Positions 6,098 to 12,712 of a stretch of 15,207 nucleotides of DNA are shown here, piece by piece; position 1 is the stretch's first letter, and each line of letters opens with the position of its first letter. The translations under genes were made by a program, and so were the position numbers. The stretch is from Oscillospiraceae bacterium (GTDB taxonomy: Bacteria; Bacillota; Clostridia; Oscillospirales; Oscillospiraceae): NCBI GenBank assembly GCA_016297855.1, contig JAEDFW010000038.1, forward strand, positions 1 through 15,207, written 5' to 3'. A model generated the notes under the pieces. It was given only the letters and a program-made list of their open reading frames with translations, made no database searches and was not told where the DNA came from.

Positions 6098-7164
6098 GAC
6101 AGAGTTTCTTTGACTATTGCAGACTATATCAGAAGCAGAACCTGCTGGACGAATGGGATGCGGAGCGCAATCTGCCGCTCACGCCGCAGGCGGTCACCTA
6201 CGGCAGTCATACGCCGGTCTGGTGGCGTTGCGAAAACGGACACGAGTGGGAAGCTGTGGTCTATACGAGAACCCACGGCAGCGGATGTCCGTTCTGCGCC
6301 GGAAAAAAGGCACAAGCAGGCTTCAACGATCTGGCAACGCAATATCCGGAGCTGGCGCGGCAGTGGGATTATACGAAGAATATTCCTGTATTACCGGCAG
6401 ATGTTACAACCGGCAGCCATCGGCTAGTCTGGTGGAAATGTGAAAAAGGACACAGCTGGCGCGCAAGCATCCGTTCCCGCGCTTCCGGGTGCGGCTGTCC
6501 GGTCTGCGCCGGGAGGCAGATTCTCGTTGGAGAGAACGACCTTGCGACGGTGGATCCGGAGCTGGCACAGGAATGGGACACGGCGCGCAACGGCAAGCTG
6601 ACCCCACAGGACGTTCTGCCGGGGACAGAGAAAAAGGTCTGGTGGGTCTGCGGGCATGGACACCACTGGCGGGCGGCGGTCTCTGCACGGACAAACAGGC
6701 AAAGTGGCTGCCCATATTGTTCCGGAAAACTGGTGCTGCCCGGCTTCAACGACCTTGCGTCACAAAATCCGGTGCTTGCCGCGCAGTGGGACACGGAACG
6801 AAACGGAACGCTCACCCCGCAGCAGGTCACGCTGACCAGCAACCGCAAGGCGTGGTGGATCTGCGAGAAGGGACACAGCTTTCAGGCAGTGATTGCGTCC
6901 CGCGCAAACGGGACCGGCTGCCCGTACTGCACAAACAAAAAGGTGCTGGCAGGCTTCAATGATCTGGCGACCGTCGAGCCGCGTATCGCCGCCGAGTGGC
7001 ACCCGACGATGAACGGCAGTCTCACGCCCGAAATGGTCACGGCGGGCAGCACAAAAAAGGTCTGGTGGGAGTGCCCGCTGGGGCACGTCTGGAAAGCTGC
7101 CATTTACCCGCGAACCGGCGCAAGAAAATGCGGCTGCCCCGTCTGCGCGGGAAAAAGAACCTAA
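6094..7164 (+). CDS. Five-repeat DUF4379-type zinc-ribbon protein (copy 2)
   Basis: The protein has 356 residues, with five repeats of the same type as the preceding gene. All five keep the WW-x-C-x-x-GH core (VWWRCENGHEW, VWWKCEKGHSW, VWWVCGHGHHW, AWWICEKGHSF, VWWECPLGHVW) and a GCPxC pair. Repeats at the same rank match the upstream protein best: both second repeats carry RASGCGCPVCA and both fifth repeats carry LTPEMVTAGS with near-identical DNA. The pair therefore arose by duplication of a whole gene already holding five repeats. The ATG at 6094 overlaps the previous stop codon, with GGAGG 5 bases upstream. An open frame continues upstream inside the previous gene but is only its shadow. 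It is probably cytoplasmic and zinc-binding; the role is unknown. Confidence 0.8.
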   Translation: MRQSFFDYCRLYQKQNLLDEWDAERNLPLTPQAVTYGSHTPVWWRCENGHEWEAVVYTRTHGSGCPFCAGKKAQAGFNDLATQYPELARQWDYTKNIPVLPADVTTGSHRLVWWKCEKGHSWRASIRSRASGCGCPVCAGRQILVGENDLATVDPELAQEWDTARNGKLTPQDVLPGTEKKVWWVCGHGHHWRAAVSARTNRQSGCPYCSGKLVLPGFNDLASQNPVLAAQWDTERNGTLTPQQVTLTSNRKAWWICEKGHSFQAVIASRANGTGCPYCTNKKVLAGFNDLATVEPRIAAEWHPTMNGSLTPEMVTAGSTKKVWWECPLGHVWKAAIYPRTGARKCGCPVCAGKRT

Positions 7165-7201
7165 TACGGCGGTGAATCTTTTGGAGAGGAGCGCTTTCCC
7201 T

Positions 7202-7396
7202 ATGAAGCTGACGTTTGAAGAATTGCTGCAACGAAAACGCGAAGCGGTGCTGCGGAATAATATCTGTGAGCGTTGTGTTCTGTGTGGGAAGAAAACGGAC
7301 GTTCCGATTGATCTTCCCATCGACCGGCGAGACTGCTACGTGGAAGGCAGCGGGCAGCTCTGCCGCGATTGCTGGCGGCGCGTGTACGGAGAATAA
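7202..7396 (+). CDS. Small Cys-rich putative zinc-ribbon protein
   Basis: The protein has 64 residues. A short N-terminal helix (KLTFEELLQRKREAVLRNN) is followed by Cys22, Cys25 and Cys28 (CERCVLCG), Cys45, and Cys54/Cys57 (LCRDCW). Two CxxC pairs about 25 residues apart suggest a zinc ribbon or treble-clef fold. The ATG at 7202 has GGAGAGGAG 11 bases upstream. An earlier in-frame GTG at 7172 would add ten residues but has no better site. It lies 37 bp after the second zinc-ribbon gene and is the last cytoplasmic-type gene before the secreted ones. I do not recognise a named family. Confidence 0.65.
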   Translation: MKLTFEELLQRKREAVLRNNICERCVLCGKKTDVPIDLPIDRRDCYVEGSGQLCRDCWRRVYGE

Positions 7397-7402
7397 AATA
7401 CT

Positions 7403-7419
7403 GCCTGCCATTGGCGGGC
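7403..7419 (+). other. Short hairpin between the zinc-ribbon and secreted-protein genes
   Basis: GCCTGCC and GGCGGGC pair with one G-T wobble around a 3-base loop, in the 60-bp gap between 7396 and 7457. The bases after it (TTCATATAG) are not a T-run, so it is unlikely to be an efficient terminator. It may mark an mRNA processing or attenuation point. Confidence 0.3.
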
Positions 7420-7456
7420 TTCATATAGATATTTTATGAATTTGGAGGAATGCAAA

Positions 7457-8443
7457 TTGAAAAAGCGAAGTTTATCCCTGCTGTTATGTGTTTGCTTGAT
7501 CCTCTCCTGTACAGCGGCTGCACTGGCAGCAGACGACGTGGCAACGATCTCAATCAAGGTCAGAGTGTTCGACGTCATCAGCGGCAAGGCGTATGAGGTC
7601 GGCTCGGACACAGTTGCGAAGGGCAGCTCCGGGATCGAATCGGAGCCCTACACGCTTAAGGAGCTGTCTGCGTTCACCGCAGGCACCTATACTCGTCTCC
7701 GTCAGATTGTCGGCAGCTGGTACTTCCCCGTCAGCAGCCGTAAGCCGGGCAGCATCGTTTATTTTTCCAACAATGCAAGCACAGCTACCATCACCTACTG
7801 GGTCGAGAACTACGTACCCGCAAAGGTAGAGCAGCCCAAGCCCGGCGATCCGTCCGAGCCATCCGTCCCGACCCCTGACGTATCTGAGAGCGAAGTTGCG
7901 CTGACGGTCAAGGTCATCTATGTCGACTATAAGGATCAGGTCGTCGGCTATGGCGAAGCCCAGGCGCTGAAGCTCAAGTGCCAGTCCAGCTACTGCAAGC
8001 ACAACGTGAATTGCAGCATTCTGCGCAAGGAATTCCACCCCACGACGCTCGGCATCGGCGAGAGCATCACCCAGAACGAGCTCACCTACAAGTGGATCGG
8101 CTGGAGCAAATACACAGCAAGCGCCACACCGGAGTTCGGCACGTTCTACGACTGGAAATCCGATACCACCAACGTGGCGACGCCCAAGGGCGCTACGTTC
8201 TATCTGATCTACAAAAACAGCGACGCGCCTGCAGACAATGAAACAGAGATTGATACAGAAACCATGACGGTAACCGGCGATGAGGAGTGGTCGTATCGGG
8301 ATGCCATGTACATCATGGACTATCTGGCTGGAAACGGGCAGCTGAGTCCGGAGGCACAGCTGGCGGCAGATTACAACCATGACGGCGAGATCAGCTATCT
8401 GGACGCCATGGCCATTATGGACGCTCTCGCAGGAGCGGGCTGA
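7457..8443 (+). CDS. Secreted two-domain protein with C-terminal dockerin
   Basis: The protein has 328 residues. It begins with a signal peptide (KKRSLSLLLCVCLILSC, cleavage near ALA-ADD). Two beta-rich domains I do not recognise (about residues 27-130 and 149-255) are separated by a Pro-rich linker, PKPGDPSEPSVPTP. A dockerin at about residues 268-328 ends the protein. The second dockerin repeat has a full calcium loop (DYNHDGEISYLD). The first (TVTGDEEWSYRD) has lost ligands, though both keep the DAMxIMDxLAG helix. I chose the TTG at 7457 because GGAGG at 7444-7448 is 8 bases upstream and the signal peptide then starts with MKK. The ATG at 7436 precedes that site and would add seven acidic residues. 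It is probably exported and held by a cohesin, possibly one of those encoded downstream. Confidence 0.8.
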   Translation: MKKRSLSLLLCVCLILSCTAAALAADDVATISIKVRVFDVISGKAYEVGSDTVAKGSSGIESEPYTLKELSAFTAGTYTRLRQIVGSWYFPVSSRKPGSIVYFSNNASTATITYWVENYVPAKVEQPKPGDPSEPSVPTPDVSESEVALTVKVIYVDYKDQVVGYGEAQALKLKCQSSYCKHNVNCSILRKEFHPTTLGIGESITQNELTYKWIGWSKYTASATPEFGTFYDWKSDTTNVATPKGATFYLIYKNSDAPADNETEIDTETMTVTGDEEWSYRDAMYIMDYLAGNGQLSPEAQLAADYNHDGEISYLDAMAIMDALAGAG

Positions 8444-8530
8444 GTTTTGTCATGAATGTTTGCGCGAAGCGCAGATAAAATGCGCTCTGGCAAGTACATG
8501 AAATAAAAATTTTTCAGGAGGAAAGCAAGA

Positions 8531-10180
8531 ATGAACAAATCAATCAATCGTTCGGCAAAAACAGTGCTGCGGACATTGCTGGTGCTGGCTCTGGTGCTGT
8601 CGCTCTTCTGCATGAGCGCACTGGCAGCAGATGCGCCGAGCTACGCACATCTGGAGGTCGGCACGGCGAGCGCCACGTCGCTCAAGGCCGACGACACCGT
8701 GAAGATCCCCGTTTCCCTGGCGGGTCTGAAAGAAGACCAGTACCTCAGCGGCATTTCCTGCAATGTTGCCGCTATGAGCGACAGCTACCTCACCGTCACG
8801 GGCGTTGAATTCGCTCCCAGCATCAGTGGCTGGTCCGGCGGCTACAATGCCCAGAACGGTTCGGTCAACATGGTGAACCTTGCGTTTGCCGAGCATCCAG
8901 AAAACAGCCTGCACAGCAACGGTCTGCTGTTCCATGTCGTCTGCAACGTTGAACAGGACATCCCCGCAGGCACGACCACCGGCATCACGCTCAGTAATGT
9001 CAGCATGAGCCAGACCTCTACGCTTTTCCTGAACAGCACGGACGGCACTCAGGCAGGTCTCGACCCCAATGCCGTTGTGTATCCTAATGGCGGCAATGGC
9101 GGCGGCGTCAGCATTCCGGAGGCAGCGTCCTTCACCATGAACATCGCCGCTGACAAGCCGGAGGTCAAGATGGACGAGACCGTCACGATCACCATCACCG
9201 GCAACGGCGGTGCGTTTGACGGCGCACAGTATCAGATGACCTATGATCCGGCTCTCTTTGAGTTGCTGACCAAGCCCGACGAGGCAGTTCTGGATTCTGA
9301 GACCAATACCTTCCGGTACATCAACGCCCTGCCCGGTCTGACTGACGGCGCTGTGATCAGCACATACACGTTCAAGGCTCTGGCGCAGGAGACCGAAGTC
9401 ACCGGCGACTTTACGCTGGTTCGCGGAGAGTGCTCCATCGAGACGTTCGGCTCCTCCATCAGCGGCAATGCAGAACCCTGCGCAATCAGCGGCCCCGCAC
9501 AGGTCACGATCAAGCTCAAGGACGATCTGACTGTTTCTGCCGACGATGTGACGGTTGACTACGACGGCCAGCCGCACGGCGTGAACGCCACGGCGAACAA
9601 GTCCGGCGCGACCATCAAGTATGCCGATGCAAATGGCGAGTATACGCTCGATGAATCCCCCGCATACACGGCAGTCGGTGAATATACCGTCAAGTTCCGT
9701 GCCACGCTGAAGGGCTACCAGCCTGCAACCGGTGAGGCAAAGGTCACCATCAACCAGCCGAAATATTTCACCGAGACCACGGAATATGTACCCGGTTATT
9801 CTCTGGTTCTGGTCTACACCGACTATGATGCGACCCGCTACACCTACGACGGCAATACCATGCTGGACGTCACCTCCGCTGGCTACGCCCGCAGCGGTGC
9901 TGCATACACGCACGTATATGGCTGGGTCGTGAAGGGAGCCCCCGAACTGAGCAAGATCGGCTATACCCAGGAGAGCGCACTACGCGTTGCATATTCCAAG
10001 GACGTGAATGCCAGCGGCACGACCGACCTGAGAGACGTTGTTGCAACTGCCGGCATCTACAACGCAGACGCGACATACATGAAGGATTCCAACATGGCAA
10101 TGATCCTGCGCGCAGACATCGATCATAACAAGAAGGTTGACTCCCGCGATTACGGCGCGATCCTTGCCAACCTCAGATAA
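8531..10180 (+). CDS. Secreted cohesin-like pair, MBG-type domain and dockerin (adaptor scaffoldin-like)
   Basis: The protein has 549 residues. The signal peptide covers residues 1-32 (hydrophobic LLVLALVLSLF, cleavage near ALA-AD). Two cohesin-like beta-sandwiches follow: about residues 37-190 (SYAHLEVGTAS, VKIPVSLAGL) and about 205-332 (FTMNIAADKPEV, then YDPALFELL). An MBG-type domain with VDYDGQPHGV covers about 335-412, and an uncharacterised stretch with many Tyr follows. A divergent dockerin closes the protein: DVNASGTTDLRD from residue 491 and DIDHNKKVDSRD from residue 529. A protein with both cohesins and a dockerin can bind dockerin partners while docking itself elsewhere. A good AGGAGG site lies 6-7 bases before the ATG. 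It is paralogous to the gene at 12713. Cohesin calls rest on reading similarity and should be confirmed by profile search. Confidence 0.75.
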   Translation: MNKSINRSAKTVLRTLLVLALVLSLFCMSALAADAPSYAHLEVGTASATSLKADDTVKIPVSLAGLKEDQYLSGISCNVAAMSDSYLTVTGVEFAPSISGWSGGYNAQNGSVNMVNLAFAEHPENSLHSNGLLFHVVCNVEQDIPAGTTTGITLSNVSMSQTSTLFLNSTDGTQAGLDPNAVVYPNGGNGGGVSIPEAASFTMNIAADKPEVKMDETVTITITGNGGAFDGAQYQMTYDPALFELLTKPDEAVLDSETNTFRYINALPGLTDGAVISTYTFKALAQETEVTGDFTLVRGECSIETFGSSISGNAEPCAISGPAQVTIKLKDDLTVSADDVTVDYDGQPHGVNATANKSGATIKYADANGEYTLDESPAYTAVGEYTVKFRATLKGYQPATGEAKVTINQPKYFTETTEYVPGYSLVLVYTDYDATRYTYDGNTMLDVTSAGYARSGAAYTHVYGWVVKGAPELSKIGYTQESALRVAYSKDVNASGTTDLRDVVATAGIYNADATYMKDSNMAMILRADIDHNKKVDSRDYGAILANLR

Positions 10181-10195
10181 TAAGGAGTGAACATC

Positions 10196-12157
10196 ATGAA
10201 GCATATGAAACGAACACTTTCTCTGCTGCTGACGCTTTGCATGCTGCTCGGCTGCATGACAGTGGGTGTCATGGCGGCTGAACCGGCTGTGACTACCGCG
10301 CGCGGCAGCGCAGCAAACCCCATTCCCGTGTACAGCAATAAGGCGGATAATAGCTACGGCAATGTTACGCTGGATGTTGACGCTACCGTCTCCGATGACG
10401 GCGTTCTGACCTTCTACGATTACGGCACCGTCAAGAGCAACGGCTTCGTTTACCTGACCGCCGCGAGCAACAACGAAAAGGTTGCTACCGTTGCGGCCAG
10501 CCACGAGGGCGGTACGCTGAAGCTCGCCTTCACCGGCGTAGCGGACGGCGTGGCGACCGTTACGGTCAACTATTCCTGCACCACCTACGGCGGCAGTGAC
10601 AGCATCTACGGCGAACACTCCGGCGCAGCCCTTGGCAAGCTGTATTACACCGTCAAGGTCGGCACCGGCAGCAGCACCCCTGTTACCCCCGACCAGCCGG
10701 GCGAAGGTCCCACCTATGATAAGGACGGCTATCAAGCCATCCACAACGAGGCAGAGCTTCGCGGCGTAGCGAAGGATATGACCAAGAACTATTTCCTCGC
10801 AAACGACATTACTATCTCCTCCGCCTGGACGCCTCTGGGCTGGACGGACGGCGACGATGTGGCTTACACCGGCAACTTTGACGGCAACGGCTACACCATC
10901 ACCGGCCTCACCAGCAGCTACAGCGGCTCCAACTGGGGTCTGTTCGCCATCAACGACGGCGTGATCGAGAATCTGAGTGTCGAGATGCAGGACACCATTC
11001 AGGGCTCCCAGTTCGTTGGTGTGATCGCCGGTCAGAACAATGGCACGATTCGCAACGTCTCTGTGACCCAGGACAGCGCGCTCAACTCCGGCGAGGGCGT
11101 GCAGGGCACGGACGACTCGCAAACCTTTGTCGGCGGTATCACCGGCAGAAACAATGCGGGCGGTATGGTCGCCAACTCCTTCGCGAAGGTTGCAGTGCAT
11201 GGTCAGTATTTTGTCGGCGGTCTTGTCGGCGGCAACTTTGGCACGGTCATGCAGTCCTACTGCAAGGGCAGCGTCAACAACATGTATAACGACAACTCCC
11301 TGAGCTTCTGCGCTTACAACGGCGGTCTTGTCGGCGGCAACAAGGGCCTCATTCAGGACTGCTACAGCTATACCACAGGCGAGGTCAAGGGCAACCAGTA
11401 TGTCGGCGGCGCTGTCGGCGGCAACTATGCCGGCGGTAACGTGGAAAACGTCTGGGTCGATCCGTATGTCATGGCGCTGAATACCAGCAATTCTGGCGTA
11501 TTTGCTGGTGCGCAGAACGGCACCGTGACGCAGAGCTACGTCGTCTCCACGACCAGCGGCACGCAGGGCGGCGCGACCCGCATCTCCTCCGATGATCTGC
11601 AGGACAGCGAAACCTTCCCGACCACGTCTCGGTGGGACTTTGTAACAATCTGGACGTATGAAGGAACCAAGTATCCTGTTCTCCGCAACTGCGGCAACGA
11701 CACCTCAAGCCATCCCCGTCAGGAAATTGGCGACACCGACACCTTCACCGTCACCTTCCTCGGCGGCGGACTGGAGGGCGATACGATCACCGAGCTGGCT
11801 GAAAGCTATAACGTTGCTTCCGGCACCGATATCAACCTCCCCGCAGCGCCTGTCCGCACGAACGCTCAGAACTGGGTCTATGATTTCAAGGGCTGGTCCG
11901 ACGGCGAGAACACCTATGACGTGGGCGCGGTCTATACTGTCACCGGCGCCGTGACCTTCACCGCAACGTGGAAGCTGCACTCCGTCAACGGCGACGGCGT
12001 GTGGACCTATGTGGATGCCATGGCCATCATGGACTATCTGGCAGGCAACATCACCCTGACTGCGGAGCAGATCGAAGCCGCTGATTACAACCATGACGGC
12101 ACTGTAAACTATCTCGATGCCATGCGCATCATGGACGTGCTGGCTGGCAACGGCTAA
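10196..12157 (+). CDS. Secreted GLUG-repeat protein with InlB-type repeat and C-terminal dockerin
   Basis: The protein has 653 residues. The signal peptide is at about 1-26 (RTLSLLLTLCMLLGCM, MAAEP). An Ig-like region lies at about 27-160, followed by a Pro-rich linker. A region beginning ELRGVAKDMTKNYFLANDI with GNFDGNGYTITGL leads into about five GLUG-type repeats (about 270-425, for example FVGGLVGGNFGTVMQSY). These form a beta-helix-like surface fold found in adhesins and IgA-peptidase-like proteins. An InlB/Listeria-Bacteroides type repeat follows at about 515-590 (YDFKGWSDGENTYDVGAVYT, FTATW). The dockerin covers 596-653 (VNGDGVWTYVD, DYNHDGTVNYLD). AAGGAG lies 8 bases before the ATG at 10196; the GTG at 10187 overlaps that site and is rejected. 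It is likely an adhesin displayed through a cohesin. Confidence 0.82.
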   Translation: MKHMKRTLSLLLTLCMLLGCMTVGVMAAEPAVTTARGSAANPIPVYSNKADNSYGNVTLDVDATVSDDGVLTFYDYGTVKSNGFVYLTAASNNEKVATVAASHEGGTLKLAFTGVADGVATVTVNYSCTTYGGSDSIYGEHSGAALGKLYYTVKVGTGSSTPVTPDQPGEGPTYDKDGYQAIHNEAELRGVAKDMTKNYFLANDITISSAWTPLGWTDGDDVAYTGNFDGNGYTITGLTSSYSGSNWGLFAINDGVIENLSVEMQDTIQGSQFVGVIAGQNNGTIRNVSVTQDSALNSGEGVQGTDDSQTFVGGITGRNNAGGMVANSFAKVAVHGQYFVGGLVGGNFGTVMQSYCKGSVNNMYNDNSLSFCAYNGGLVGGNKGLIQDCYSYTTGEVKGNQYVGGAVGGNYAGGNVENVWVDPYVMALNTSNSGVFAGAQNGTVTQSYVVSTTSGTQGGATRISSDDLQDSETFPTTSRWDFVTIWTYEGTKYPVLRNCGNDTSSHPRQEIGDTDTFTVTFLGGGLEGDTITELAESYNVASGTDINLPAAPVRTNAQNWVYDFKGWSDGENTYDVGAVYTVTGAVTFTATWKLHSVNGDGVWTYVDAMAIMDYLAGNITLTAEQIEAADYNHDGTVNYLDAMRIMDVLAGNG

Positions 12158-12171
12158 GAAGAAAATTCCCC

Positions 12172-12692
12172 ATGAAGCAGATCAGAACACTTCTATTTCG
12201 CTTTCTGGTCTGCGCTATCCTGGCTGCCGGGCAGAGCCCGGCAGCTTTGGCGGCAGAATCCAGTCGGGAAGGGGATAGCCAGGGACCTCGGCAGAGGAGC
12301 CGACTGGTACCCGCAAAAACCTTTCTGGCAAGTATTTTCTCATTGCAAATATCAATCTGGCTGATTTGGCACGGATACCAATCGGCACGTATTTCCACAA
12401 GCCCTTCGCAGGAACGTTCGATGGAAACGGTCATGCCATGGTGGGCTGCTCCGTGCAGAATAGCACCAGTGGTTCATCCAGCGTCGGCTTTATCACCGCT
12501 GTAAGCATAGAATCCGGTTGTTCCTCCAACCCGGTCGAGGGCAAGCAGAACGGTGCGAACGGCGGCGTGGCCGGTTTGGTTGGCAGCGGCTCCGCTTTAG
12601 CTGAGCGCAACCGCGACGAAATGATCAGCTATCTCGACGCCATGTACATCATGGATGTGCTGGCAGGAACGATCATAGAAGAATCTGAGTAA
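12172..12692 (+). pseudogene. Decayed secreted dockerin gene with frameshift and internal loss
   Basis: Two frames together give one broken protein. The first frame, from the ATG at 12172, gives a good signal peptide (RTLLFRFLVCAILAAG, ALAAES) and then turns into meaningless sequence. Another frame, readable from about 12300, gives NLSGKYFLIANINLADLARI and FAGTFDGNGHAMVGCSV. This matches the KNYFLANDI and GNFDGNGYTITGL region of the upstream GLUG protein. It then ends with a single dockerin repeat (ERNRDEMISYLDAMYIMDVLAG), stopping at 12692. A stop codon (TAG near 12276) blocks the second frame upstream, so at least one frameshift lies at about 12276-12303. The GLUG array and one dockerin repeat are largely missing. 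The start sits 14 bp after the upstream stop, so it was once part of the same operon. Confidence 0.75.
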
Positions 12693-12712
12693 ACTCAGAA
12701 AGGAAGAGAACA

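Noticed and set aside
8444..8530. Possible terminator or promoter in the 87-bp gap (TGCGC-GAA-GCGCA hairpin and TAAAAT)
   Set aside because: The hairpin is not followed by a T-run, and the only -35-like TTGTCA is 23 bases from TAAAAT. I see only the AGGAGG ribosome site there.
8540..9913. A 457-residue minus-strand open frame
   Set aside because: It is the shadow of the cohesin-dockerin gene, without a start signal and with composition expected from the complementary strand.
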